Source: Phytopseudomonas seleniipraecipitans (GTDB lineage Bacteria > Pseudomonadota > Gammaproteobacteria > Pseudomonadales > Pseudomonadaceae). Taken from it: a DNA stretch of 64,000 bases. Location of the stretch: contig NZ_FNBM01000008.1 of the NCBI RefSeq assembly GCF_900102335.1, positions 62,001 through 126,000 on the forward strand, read 5' to 3'. The first letter of the stretch is position 1. Each line of letters opens with the position of its first letter. The position numbers were made by a program, and so were the translations under genes. The notes below the pieces were generated by a model. It was not told the origin of the DNA. It was given only the letters and a program-made list of their open reading frames with translations, and ran no database searches. Below, one piece after another: positions 8,387 through 16,705 of this stretch.

Positions 8387-10318
8387 ATGAAACCAGCGGA
8401 CGACTTCGCCCAGGCCGGCAAGACCGCGGTGATGCAGAACATCCACGGCACCATGGAGTTTCTGCAGAAATTCCCGCCGTTCAATCAGATGGACAGCGCT
8501 CATCTCGCCTTCCTGGTGGAGCACTGCCAACTGCGCTTCTATGGCGAGGAGGACACCATCATCCACCCGGACGATGGCCCGGTGCAGCACCTCTATATCG
8601 TCAAACAGGGCCGCGTGCACGGTCAGCGTCCGCACTCGGCACGGCGTGGCACGGAAACCACCTTCGAGATCACCAGCGGCGAATGCTTTCCCATGGCCGC
8701 GCTGATTGGCGAGCGGGCGACGCGCACCGCCCATCTGGCGGCAGAAGATACCTTCTGCCTGCTGCTCGACAAGGCCGCCTTCGCCCGCCTGTTCGCGCAG
8801 TCCACGCCCTTGCGCGATTTCGCCCTGCGCGGGGTCAGCAGCCTGCTCGACCAGGTCAACCAGCAGGTGCAAATGCGTGCGGTGGAAACCCTCGGCTCGC
8901 AGTACTCGCTCGACACCCGCCTCGGCGAGTTGGCGATGCGTCAGCCGATCTCCTGCGCGCCGAACATGCCGCTGCGTGATGCCGTGCGGCACATGCACGA
9001 GGGGCAGGTTGGCAGCATCGTCATCGTCGACCCGGGCCTGCGCCCACAAGGCATCTTCACACTGCGCGATCTGCGCCGCGCCGTAGCGGACGGCAGCTCA
9101 CTGGAACAGCCGATCAGCAGCCTGATGACGCAGTCGCCCTTCCACCTGCCGCCGAGCGCCAGCGCGTTCGACGCTGCCATCGCCATGACCGAGCGGCACA
9201 TCGCTCACGTCTGCCTGGTCGAACAGGGCAAGCTGTGCGGCGTGGTCTCCGAGCGTGATCTGTTCTCTCTGCAACGTGTCGACCTGGTGCACCTGGCGCG
9301 CACCATTCGCCACGCCGGCCGGGTGGAAAACCTCGTGGCGCTGCGCGAAGAGATACGCCAGCTGGTCGACCGTATGCTCGCCCACGGCGCCAGCGCCAGC
9401 CAGATCACGCACATCGTCACCCTGCTCAACGACCATACCGTGAGCCGGGTAATCGAGCTGACTCTTGAAGAGCTGGGCGACCCGGGCGTGCCGTTCACCT
9501 GGCTGTGCTTCGGCAGCGAAGGCCGCCGCGAGCAGACCCTGCACACCGACCAGGACAATGGCATTCTCTTCGAGGCAGGGGATGGCGCAGAAGCCGCAGC
9601 GATCCGTGGCCGGCTGCTGCCGCTGGCCATGGAAATCAATCAGCGCCTGGCACAGTGCGGCTTCACCTTGTGCAAGGGCAACATCATGGCCAGCAACCCG
9701 CAGCTGTGCCTGTCGCGCCAGGAATGGTCGAGGCGCTTCGCCGGCTTCGTGCGTGAGGCATCGCCGGAAAACCTGCTGGCCTCAACCATCTATTTCGACC
9801 TGCGCACCGTATGGGGCGACGCCAACGGCTGCGAAACACTACGTGATGAACTGCTCGGACAGATTGCCGGCAACAGTCTTTTTCAACGCATGATGGCCGA
9901 AAATGCCCTGCGCCAGCGGCCACCCGTTGGCCGCTTCCGGGATTTCGTGGTGGCCCGCCGCGGCGCCGAGAAAGACACCCTGGACTTGAAGGTGCAAGGC
10001 CTTACCCCCTTCGTAGACGGTGCCAGGCTGCTCGCACTGGCCCATGGTATAAAGGCCAGCAACACCCAGCAGCGCCTGCGCGAACTGACCGAACGCGGGG
10101 TGATCGATCCCCTCGACGGTGCCGCCTATGAAGAGGCCTACCACTTTATCCAGCAGACCCGCCTGCAACAGCATCAACTGCAGGCGCGTCAATCTCAGCC
10201 CTATTCAAACCGCCTCGACCCGGACAGCCTCAATCATCTGGATCGGCGCATCCTCCGCGAATCCTTTCGCCAGGCCCAGCGCCTGCAAAGCAGCCTGACG
10301 CTCCGCTACCAGTTATGA
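8387..10318 (+). CDS. cNMP-binding / CBS pair / DUF294 nucleotidyltransferase-like protein
   Basis: A 643-residue cytoplasmic signalling protein. In order it has a cyclic-nucleotide-binding-like domain (about residues 15-140), a CBS pair (about 185-310, with GQVGSIVIVD and IAHVCLVEQGKLCGVVSERD), a DUF294 nucleotidyltransferase-like domain (FGSEGRREQTLHTDQDNG), and a C-terminal substrate-binding-like helical domain. The G-S-x9-D-x-D pattern of nucleotidyltransferases is intact, resembling GlnD-type enzymes. The target protein is unknown. The start at 8387 is preferred to a frame open 36 codons further upstream because AGGACGCGCGTG precedes it. Its stop overlaps the exonuclease start (ATGA). 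Confidence 0.88.
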   Translation: MKPADDFAQAGKTAVMQNIHGTMEFLQKFPPFNQMDSAHLAFLVEHCQLRFYGEEDTIIHPDDGPVQHLYIVKQGRVHGQRPHSARRGTETTFEITSGECFPMAALIGERATRTAHLAAEDTFCLLLDKAAFARLFAQSTPLRDFALRGVSSLLDQVNQQVQMRAVETLGSQYSLDTRLGELAMRQPISCAPNMPLRDAVRHMHEGQVGSIVIVDPGLRPQGIFTLRDLRRAVADGSSLEQPISSLMTQSPFHLPPSASAFDAAIAMTERHIAHVCLVEQGKLCGVVSERDLFSLQRVDLVHLARTIRHAGRVENLVALREEIRQLVDRMLAHGASASQITHIVTLLNDHTVSRVIELTLEELGDPGVPFTWLCFGSEGRREQTLHTDQDNGILFEAGDGAEAAAIRGRLLPLAMEINQRLAQCGFTLCKGNIMASNPQLCLSRQEWSRRFAGFVREASPENLLASTIYFDLRTVWGDANGCETLRDELLGQIAGNSLFQRMMAENALRQRPPVGRFRDFVVARRGAEKDTLDLKVQGLTPFVDGARLLALAHGIKASNTQQRLRELTERGVIDPLDGAAYEEAYHFIQQTRLQQHQLQARQSQPYSNRLDPDSLNHLDRRILRESFRQAQRLQSSLTLRYQL

Positions 10319-11022
10319 ATGCACTGACCTGGCTGACCCGCCGCCACACCACCCTGCCGGCCGAACAGCAACGCCGTCGCGATGCGCTTCCTGCGCCTGC
10401 CGCCCCTGATGAAACGCCACTGGCTCAGCAGCGTCTGGTGGTGCTTGACCTGGAAACCAGTGGCCTGGACATGCGCCGCGATCAGGTGCTGTCGATCGGC
10501 GCCGTGGTCATCGACAACGGCGCTATCCAACTCGGCCAGCAATTTGAGTGCACCCTGCACCGCGACGATCACCGGGTCAGCGCCAGCGTGCTGATCCACG
10601 GCCTGGCACCAAGCGCCATCGCCGCGGGCATCGAGCCGGGCGAAGCACTGCTGGCATTCATGGAGTTTCTCGGTGACAGCCCGCTGCTAGCCTTCCACGC
10701 CGGTTTCGACCAGCGCATGCTCGCCCGCGCCTTGAAAGACACCCTCAACCTGCGCCTGCGCCATCCATTCTTCGACGTCGCCGAACTGGCGCCCCTGCTC
10801 TGCCCACAGGCGGACATCCGTAACGGCGGCCTGGACGACTGGACCCGCCACTTTGGCCTGCAGGTGCAGCAACGCCATCACGCCAGCGCCGACGCCCTGG
10901 TCACTGCGGAGCTCGCGCTGATCCTGTTCAGCCGCGCCCGCAAGCAGCAAATCGACAGCCTCAAAGAACTGGAACAACGCCTTGCCGGCTGGCGCAGACG
11001 ACAGCAGACGCCATCGCTTTAG
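10315..11022 (+). CDS. DnaQ-like 3'-5' exonuclease domain protein
   Basis: A 235-residue DEDDh-type exonuclease. Exo I is VVLDLETSGLD, Exo II lies around LAFHAGFDQRML, and Exo III is HHASADALVT (His and Asp present). It is much shorter than PolC and lacks polymerase domains, resembling DNA polymerase III epsilon-like stand-alone nucleases. The start overlaps the preceding stop by four bases (ATGA), so it is translationally coupled to the cNMP/CBS/DUF294 protein. In many Pseudomonas genomes this pair is conserved. Whether it acts on DNA, RNA or oligonucleotides is not known. Confidence 0.88.
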   Translation: MNALTWLTRRHTTLPAEQQRRRDALPAPAAPDETPLAQQRLVVLDLETSGLDMRRDQVLSIGAVVIDNGAIQLGQQFECTLHRDDHRVSASVLIHGLAPSAIAAGIEPGEALLAFMEFLGDSPLLAFHAGFDQRMLARALKDTLNLRLRHPFFDVAELAPLLCPQADIRNGGLDDWTRHFGLQVQQRHHASADALVTAELALILFSRARKQQIDSLKELEQRLAGWRRRQQTPSL

Positions 11023-11602
11023 GCGGTACAGAGGTCTCATTCAATCTCTAATTGGGCACGTCGTAGCCTGCGGTTGAGCGCAGCGATACCCAGGAAGCTG
11101 GAAGCCCTTGCTACATATCCCCTTTCAACAACGCGAACTGCAGATCCACCTAGGCAGGCAGCGGCTGCTACACGACAGGGCCGTCGTCCAACGCGAGGTT
11201 GATGGTTTCGCCAGTTACACTTTCCAGATGTTCAGGGCAAAGCGCAGGTTGCGGTTCGGTGTCATCGACTCCGCGGCATCGTCGACGGCGAAGCGGTTCG
11301 TCACACGCACTTTTTACCAGCGATCTCGGCGCTTGCCGGTCCGCTCGCTGTCGGTCACCGAACGAACTGCAGCAAAGGGGCGATCATCAACAGGCAATGG
11401 TGCCCCGTTCACGCTCCAGCTTCGGTTGATGCAACCGCGCTCCGTACAGCTGCGAAGCGCGCACTCTGGCGATGCCTGTAGAAGCGACGTGGGGCGAAAA
11501 TGGAGAGTAGGTGGCGATTGCAGGAGCGGCCACCACGCCAGGCTCACTCGCATGCAGGCGGTCCCCTACCCGGCGCTCACTGGCCGCTCACCACACAGAG
11601 GA
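11023..11602. other. 580-bp stretch without a recognisable gene
   Basis: The stretch holds one palindromic repeat at 11063-11094. Open frames crossing the rest have no family resemblance and no good ribosome-binding site. I see no RNA gene or clear terminator. Confidence 0.55.
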
Positions 11603-12040
11603 CTATTCGCCGCGGATGTACTGTTCCAGGTGCTGGATCAGGTTTTCCTGGGCGCTGATGATGTCCTTGACCAAGTCACCGATGGACAGCAGGCCGACCA
11701 GCTGTCCGTCATCCACGACCGGCAGGTGGCGCAGGCGATTACTGGTCATCAGCTCCATGCAATGCCGGCTGTCCTCTGTCGAGGTGACGGTGATTACCGT
11801 GCTGGTCATGATGTCGCTGACTTTCATGTTGGCCGGCGACCGCTCCTGCACGGCCACTTTGCGCACATAATCGCGCTCACTGACGATGCCTGCCAGGCGC
11901 TCGCCATCGATCACGACCAGCGAACCGATGCCTTTCTCGGCCATCAGCTTCACCGCGGCGAACACGCTGCTTTCCGGAGCGACGCTGTACACGTTGGAAA
12001 TAGGCTTGCTTTTCAATACTTCGGCGACGGTTTTTTTCAT
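11603..12040 (-). CDS. CBS domain-pair protein
   Basis: A 145-residue soluble protein consisting almost only of two CBS motifs. They are visible as the GIGSLVVIDGERLAGIVSERDYVRKV stretch (residues about 37-62) and RLRHLPVVDDGQLVGLLS followed by IGDLVK (about 102-125). Stand-alone CBS pairs bind adenine nucleotides and modulate partner enzymes; the partner is unknown. It is monocistronic as far as can be seen. Upstream is a 1,055-bp non-coding region with periodic DnaA-box-like modules, so any effect of that region on transcription would fall on this gene. Confidence 0.9.
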   Translation of the reverse strand: MKKTVAEVLKSKPISNVYSVAPESSVFAAVKLMAEKGIGSLVVIDGERLAGIVSERDYVRKVAVQERSPANMKVSDIMTSTVITVTSTEDSRHCMELMTSNRLRHLPVVDDGQLVGLLSIGDLVKDIISAQENLIQHLEQYIRGE

Positions 12041-12419
12041 GCGCGTTCTTCTTGTATCGGAAGATTGACGGGGCCATGAGCATAGCTAAACAACGCGCGT
12101 TTGTGCACGCAGCGAGTCGCATCTGCCTAGAAACGTCAGGCACAGCCAGGCGGCGCGTTCGATCTTCCCACGCCCAGCTCCCAGCCCTGTGGATTGGCCA
12201 CTTCGCGCGTGAGATTAGATCCCCAGGCCCGTGATCGCGACCCGTCGCATCAGGATATGCCTCAAGGGTGAGAGCTGAGCAACGCGGGCGCTCGCCTGCG
12301 ACGGGCATCAGAGATAGAAAGCGTCATCTTCGCAACAGAGGGCCGTCATGGTGGCTTACGTTCAGCCTCGGTACCAGCCAAGCGGCGATCGGAAGGAAGC
12401 CGAGCGGCGCAGTGTAAGA

Positions 12420-12454
12420 CTATGCACAGAAGGCGGGGATGATTCTGTGGATAA
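12420..12454 (-). promoter_or_regulatory. DnaA-type box module 1
   Basis: CTATGCACA at 12420-12428 and a perfect TGTGGATAA at 12446-12454, with GGGGAT between them at 12435-12440. Confidence 0.65.
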
Positions 12455-12607
12455 GCTCGGAATGAAGCGCTGCAGCGCAGTAAAGGCAAGCCATACAGCC
12501 GTACGGTTACTATTTAACCAGCGACTTACACACAGACAGTTATCACAGCAAGCGCCGTAAGCGACAAATTTTAGTCAAGCTATAAATTCATCATCCACGC
12601 GATGTAG

Positions 12608-12642
12608 CCATGCACATATTCAGTGGGTGAAGCTGTGGATAA
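12608..12642 (-). promoter_or_regulatory. DnaA-type box module 2
   Basis: CCATGCACA at 12608-12616 and a perfect TGTGGATAA at 12634-12642, separated by the same 17 bp as in the other modules. Confidence 0.65.
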
Positions 12643-12790
12643 ATACTGTATGTAGCCAGGTAAACCAGTAAAAACGGGGCCTTCACGCATTTGTACATTT
12701 TACGATCAGCGTTTTGGCACGCGTTAAGTAGCGCTATAAGTAACAGCACGCTGCGGATCTAGCTGACCATCCTTCATCGTCTGCCGGGAG

Positions 12791-12825
12791 CTATGCACAA
12801 TTGCGGTGGATCACCTTGTGGATAA
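12791..12825 (-). promoter_or_regulatory. DnaA-type box module 3
   Basis: CTATGCACA at 12791-12799, GTGGAT at about 12806-12811 and a perfect TGTGGATAA at 12817-12825. Confidence 0.65.
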
Positions 12826-12977
12826 ACACTGGATGATGGTCGATAACGTACAGCTGGCGAGGCCTACAAACACTTGTTCGTTTTTCGATCAAATTATAAT
12901 TGATCTTCAAATAGCTGTATTTAAACGCTTTTAATACGTGGAACAGGGGCAGAGCCAGGGTTATCTCTCGAGCACGA

Positions 12978-13012
12978 TCATGCACAGCAGGCGTGGATAC
13001 GCTTGTGGACAA
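12978..13012 (-). promoter_or_regulatory. DnaA-type box module 4 (one base changed)
   Basis: TCATGCACA at 12978-12986, GTGGAT at 12993-12998 and TGTGGACAA at 13004-13012. The last box is TTGTCCACA on the other strand, one change from consensus. Confidence 0.55.
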
Positions 13013-13095
13013 CCTTGGGAAGGATGGGTGCAAGCCACGGATCGCGCGGCCTGCACAGGATTGATCATTTATTAACCGGACCGAAACGGAGGCGC

Positions 13096-15126
13096 TCAAT
13101 CGATCCGGAAACGACCGGTATTTAGCGCCAGCGCCTCGCTGCCCTGCCTCAGCTGTTCGCCTGCGTTACTGACCATGCGCGCGCCATCTAGCAGCGCACT
13201 GGCGGCCTGATCGACCTGCTGGATATTGTGGCTTACCTCATCGGCGGTGGCAGCCTGCTGCTCGGCAGCGGTGGCAATCTGTGCCAGGCGGTCACTGACG
13301 CGCTGCACAGAATCGACAATGCCATCGAGGTCCGCGCTCATCGCCAGCACGTTATCCACATCCCCCTCGGCCTGCCGGACAGCCTGCTCCATTTCAGCCA
13401 CCGACTGACCAACAACCTTGTGCAGGTCGCCTACCGTCTGGGCGATTTCTGCCGTCGAGTTTTGCGTACGCTGCGACAGCGAGCGCACCTCATCGGCGAC
13501 GACCGCGAAGCCACGGCCCTGCTCGCCAGCACGCGCCGCCTCGATAGCAGCGTTGAGTGCCAGGAGGTTGGTCTGCTCGGCAATCCCCTTGATCACATCG
13601 ACCACACGGGTAATTTGCTCAGTCTGCATGCGCAACTGCTGCAGCGTACTGGCGCTGCCCGCCAGTCGGCCGCTGAGTTCACGCATGCTGGCACTGGTGC
13701 GGGCGCCTCGCTGGTTACTCTGGGTAGCGATCTCGCGCGTCTGCCCGGCCTCCTGAGCAGCCTGCTCGCAGCTTTGTGCCACGCTTTGCGCGGTGGCCGC
13801 CATCTGCGTGGCTGCAGTGGCGATCTGGCTCATTTGTGCCTGCTGCTGCTCAACGGCAGCCAGCGAGTGGCTGGCCTGGCTGCTGAGACTGCGGACGGTA
13901 TCATCAAGGTGCCGCCCTTCCCGACCAACACCCTGCATCGAGTCACGCAACTGGGCGACTGCGCTGTTCAGGGCGGTAGAGATGGCCGCCAGATCGTCGC
14001 CACCGTGCACCTTCATGCGCACTCGCAGATCACCGTCACGCAGGCCTTCGGCGGCCTGAATGATGCCGGTGGTGCTGCGCCGAATCGACGCGTTGAGGCA
14101 AAGCAGCAGATACAGCGCCAGCAGCGTGAGTGCGGCGAAGACCAACGCCGTATTCCACATGACGCGCTGCACTTGGCCTTTGTAGCGGCCAAGGTCGGTA
14201 TTGAACTGCTCGAACACCGCCTGCCGCAGCGCCAGCTGTTGCGCCTGAAGTGTCTGCACCTGCTCCACGAACCGCGCCGGTTGAAGCACCATGGGGCTGG
14301 CTTCGATCATGTCGCGGTCGATTTCGGTCAGGAAATTCTGCAGCCCTTGCTCGGCCTCATTGAATGGCTGTTGCAAGTGCAGCATGGCGGGCGCAGACAT
14401 GCGCTCCAATGCGGTGCGTGCCTTGGCAATCTGTGCACCAGATTGCTCCAGCGAGGCACGCAGGTCACGCACCAGTACGCGGTTTTGCAGCGTGAAATGT
14501 TGCGCCACCAGCGAGCCATAACCTTGGCTGGCGAACCTGCCAAGATCGCCTGCCAGTCGCGGCAGAGTGACCGTCAGCTGCTCCATCATCAGATAGGTAT
14601 CTAGATAGGGGTCGAGTATCAAGCCACTGTCGGTAACCATCAGCTCGCGTAGCAACGCCAGGCGCGAGAGGGTGCTCTGGTAACGCCCCAACGCATCGAG
14701 TAGTGCCATTTTACCCAACACCGCCAGATCCAACTCACTCACCGAGGTTCGCAAAGCGTCCAACTGATGCTTGGTTTCTTCGCTCATCGGGGTGAGTTTC
14801 AGCTGCTCCGAAGTAGCGGCCAGCGCTTCATCCAGCTTGCCGCTACGCTCGCGCAGCAGCCCTTCCGCAGCCTTGTCATTGCCTTTCCAGCGGGCCAGCA
14901 GAAAGCGTTGTTCGAGCAGCTCCTGCTCGACGGCGCCGAGTGCCTTTACGCCCTGCATCCCGTCTAGCTCGCGGTTCAGTACCTCGATGCGCTCAAGGTT
15001 GGCATTCATCATCACCCACAAGGCGTAAGCCAGTGGAATGAGGAACAACACAAACAGTATCTGAAACTTGCGGGCGAAGCTGACACGCTCCAATACCCGC
15101 ACACCCGGCTTGAGCAATCCCCACAT
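13096..15126 (-). CDS. Methyl-accepting chemotaxis protein
   Basis: A 676-residue chemoreceptor. A transmembrane helix at about residues 22-40 is followed by a long, mainly helical periplasmic ligand domain (about 41-325). A second membrane helix (NTALVFAALTLLALYLLLCL) leads to a HAMP domain and a cytoplasmic signalling domain. The hairpin tip contains EQTNLLALNAAIEAARAGE and GRGFAVVADEVR, the CheA/CheW-binding core. There is no C-terminal CheR-tethering pentapeptide. The large ligand domain resembles helical-bimodular sensors, but the ligand is unknown. The ATG at 15126 follows CGAGGTGGGT and replaces a frame start 23 codons upstream. Confidence 0.92.
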   Translation of the reverse strand: MWGLLKPGVRVLERVSFARKFQILFVLFLIPLAYALWVMMNANLERIEVLNRELDGMQGVKALGAVEQELLEQRFLLARWKGNDKAAEGLLRERSGKLDEALAATSEQLKLTPMSEETKHQLDALRTSVSELDLAVLGKMALLDALGRYQSTLSRLALLRELMVTDSGLILDPYLDTYLMMEQLTVTLPRLAGDLGRFASQGYGSLVAQHFTLQNRVLVRDLRASLEQSGAQIAKARTALERMSAPAMLHLQQPFNEAEQGLQNFLTEIDRDMIEASPMVLQPARFVEQVQTLQAQQLALRQAVFEQFNTDLGRYKGQVQRVMWNTALVFAALTLLALYLLLCLNASIRRSTTGIIQAAEGLRDGDLRVRMKVHGGDDLAAISTALNSAVAQLRDSMQGVGREGRHLDDTVRSLSSQASHSLAAVEQQQAQMSQIATAATQMAATAQSVAQSCEQAAQEAGQTREIATQSNQRGARTSASMRELSGRLAGSASTLQQLRMQTEQITRVVDVIKGIAEQTNLLALNAAIEAARAGEQGRGFAVVADEVRSLSQRTQNSTAEIAQTVGDLHKVVGQSVAEMEQAVRQAEGDVDNVLAMSADLDGIVDSVQRVSDRLAQIATAAEQQAATADEVSHNIQQVDQAASALLDGARMVSNAGEQLRQGSEALALNTGRFRID

Positions 15127-15231
15127 ACCCACCTCGAAACAGGTGCCACGGACACACGACGCCGTGGCAATGTGCCATTTCGAGGCAAGAATCACGCCTG
15201 AGTATCAGAGGTGAGGGCGCAGCCTATCGGC

Positions 15232-15732
15232 TCAGCACTGCGGCTGCTCAGCGGTATACCGATTGGAGGGGTCGATGGCAGCGTCCAGCTTGCGGATGGC
15301 ACTGGAACCGATCAGCAGCGGATAATCAAAATGGCTGCGATCGGTGAGGTTGACCTCGATAGTGCGCTTCTCTTCGCCCAGGCAGATGTCCATATTGACC
15401 ACCGGCCGCGCGGAGTAGGATGGCGCGTCATCGCTGCCTTCTTCCGCACGGTTCTTGATTTCGCTGACCCGTGCCAACGGCTTCTCGAATACCTGATCGT
15501 CCGCCTCGTCGATGGCCAGGCGGAAACGCACCCAGTCCTCGCCGTCACGCTGGAATTGCTCGATGTCGCGGGCTGACAGCGATGCGGTCATCGCTCCGGT
15601 GTCCATCTTGGCCTTGAGGGTGTGGCCGATTTGCGGCAATTGAATGTATTCGTAGCGACCGTAAAGAGTCGGTTGGTTGGCCATTGCAGGCAGTGCGATT
15701 GCAGCTGCCAGCAGGGCTAGAACGGTTTTCAC
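15232..15732 (-). CDS. Exported retropepsin-like protein (RimK-associated / putative Zn protease family)
   Basis: A 166-residue protein with a signal peptide (cleavage after ALPAMA, about residue 18) and a retropepsin-like fold of the family once called ATP-dependent zinc protease. The catalytic-type motif is DTGA at residues 44-47, followed by TASLSA. A second conserved block is DRSHFDYPLLIGSSAI. These proteins are thought to be single-domain aspartic proteases that work as dimers; the substrate is unknown here. It lies upstream of the chemoreceptor on the same strand with a gap of about 105 bp. Confidence 0.8.
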   Translation of the reverse strand: MKTVLALLAAAIALPAMANQPTLYGRYEYIQLPQIGHTLKAKMDTGAMTASLSARDIEQFQRDGEDWVRFRLAIDEADDQVFEKPLARVSEIKNRAEEGSDDAPSYSARPVVNMDICLGEEKRTIEVNLTDRSHFDYPLLIGSSAIRKLDAAIDPSNRYTAEQPQC

Positions 15733-15838
15733 GCCTGAAAGTCCTTATGCTGAATAGACGACATTGGGACTTGATCAGGAGCAGATGGTTCTAAAAAACT
15801 ACTGGGACATTGCTCAAAGCGGTGCCTGAGCCCCTTGC

Positions 15839-15932
15839 AGGGTGGACGACGCTTGCCTGCGCGGCCCGATCCGTCCACCGCGCTACCATCGTAATGGTGG
15901 ACAAAAAGAGCGTTGTCCACCCTACGGGGAAG
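15839..15932. repeat. GGGTGGAC-type palindromic repeat
   Basis: The segment GGGTGGACGACGC at the left and GTTGTCCACCCTACGG at the right are imperfect inverted copies, with two more GTCCACC/GGTGGAC arms inside. It fills much of the gap between the retropepsin-like gene and the ABC transporter genes. Confidence 0.6.
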
Positions 15933-15970
15933 TGTCTGCTTCCGCCTTTGAAGCGACCTTGGCCGTCGCG

Positions 15971-16705
15971 CTACAGCACCTGGCGCAGGAACGCCTGGGC
16001 GCGCGGGTCTTTCGGTTGCGCGAAGAACTCGGCGGGCGGTGCGTCTTCGAGCAGCTTGCCGTGGTCGAAGAACAGCACGCGATCGGCCACTTCACGGGCG
16101 AAGCCCATTTCGTGGGTAACGCAGACCATGGTCATGCCTTCGACAGCGAGCTGCTTCATCACATCGAGCACTTCGCCGACCATTTCCGGGTCAAGGGCCG
16201 AGGTCGGTTCGTCGAACAGCATCACCTTGGGGTCCATGCACAGCGCGCGAGCGATGGCCACCCGTTGCTGCTGGCCGCCGGATAGGCGCGACGGAAACTC
16301 GCCAGCCTTCTGGCCGATGCCGACCTTGTCCAGCAACGCACGGGCCTTGGCCTCGCGCTCGGCCTTGCCACGCTTGCGCACCACTTTCTGTGCCAGACAC
16401 AGGTTCTCCAGCACGGTCATGTGCGGGAACAGGTTGAAGTGCTGGAACACCATGCCGACTTCACGGCGGTAGGCGTTGATGTCGGTTTTCGGGTTGGCGA
16501 GGTCGAGGCCATCGATGCTCACCGAGCCCTCGTCCAGCTCTTCCAGGCCGTTGAGGCAGCGCAGAAAGGTCGACTTGCCGGAACCGGACGGGCCGATCAC
16601 CACCAGCACCTCACCACGCGCTACCTGGGTGGTAACGCCATCGACCGCGCGAACCTGCTGGCCCCGGGCGTCGAATACCTTGATCAGATCACGAACTTCA
16701 ATCAC
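15971..16705 (-). CDS. Polar amino acid ABC transporter, ATP-binding protein
   Basis: A 244-residue ATPase of the GlnQ/HisP type that energises uptake of a polar amino acid. Walker A is GPSGSGKSTFLRCL, the signature is LSGGQQQRVAIARAL, and Walker B is VMLFDEPTSALDPE followed by the switch His in VTHEMGFA. The start appears to be GTG at 16705, preceded by GGAGGCTCGCGCAAA, and overlaps the end of the permease gene by eight bases. It is the last gene of a three-gene leftward operon (binding protein, permease, ATPase). The solute cannot be assigned from sequence alone. Confidence 0.92.
   Translation of the reverse strand: MIEVRDLIKVFDARGQQVRAVDGVTTQVARGEVLVVIGPSGSGKSTFLRCLNGLEELDEGSVSIDGLDLANPKTDINAYRREVGMVFQHFNLFPHMTVLENLCLAQKVVRKRGKAEREAKARALLDKVGIGQKAGEFPSRLSGGQQQRVAIARALCMDPKVMLFDEPTSALDPEMVGEVLDVMKQLAVEGMTMVCVTHEMGFAREVADRVLFFDHGKLLEDAPPAEFFAQPKDPRAQAFLRQVL

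Larger units (their letters stand above)
12420..13079. repeat. Four diverged about 186-bp direct repeats carrying DnaA-type boxes
   Basis: Repeat units are anchored by TGTGGATAA at 12446, 12634 and 12817 and TGTGGACAA at 13004, giving intervals of 188, 183 and 187 bp. In all four, an (A/T/C)ATGCACA-type box starts exactly 26 bp before the anchor, and a degenerate GTGGAT lies between them. Beyond the anchor, units 2 and 3 align without gaps for 66 bp, ending in the same CGATCA at +69. Units 1 and 4 share TTAACC at +68, and units 2-4 share GGCCT at +44 to +48. TTATCCACA is the consensus DnaA box, here on the minus strand. DnaA binding is inferred. Confidence 0.8.
12041..13095. other. 1,055-bp AT-richer non-coding region with periodic DnaA-box modules
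   Basis: Between the CBS gene start and the chemoreceptor stop there is no supportable protein gene. Short frames here have no family features and the repeat spacing is not a multiple of three. Composition is clearly more AT-rich than the flanks, with runs such as ATTTTAGTCAAGC and CAAATTATAATTG. The right two thirds contain four diverged direct repeats described separately. Confidence 0.8.

Noticed and set aside
12446..13012. The DnaA-box region as the main chromosomal origin
   Set aside because: Pseudomonas oriC lies beside dnaA, dnaN and rpmH; none is within the window, and long unit spacing is unlike a compact origin.
12348..13099. Two short frames (70 and 102 codons) in the DnaA-box region
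   Set aside because: No ribosome-binding site or domain, and the repeat interval of about 186 bp is not in phase, so the repeats are not coding.
13352..13360. A perfect TTATCCACA in the chemoreceptor gene
   Set aside because: It lies in coding sequence, in the opposite orientation and off the 186-bp register, with no TGCACA partner at 26 bp. Probably chance.
13228..14604. Long open frame of 458 codons opposite the chemoreceptor gene
   Set aside because: It is antisense to a complete MCP with all signalling motifs, and its product shows no family pattern. GC-rich third positions make such shadows common.
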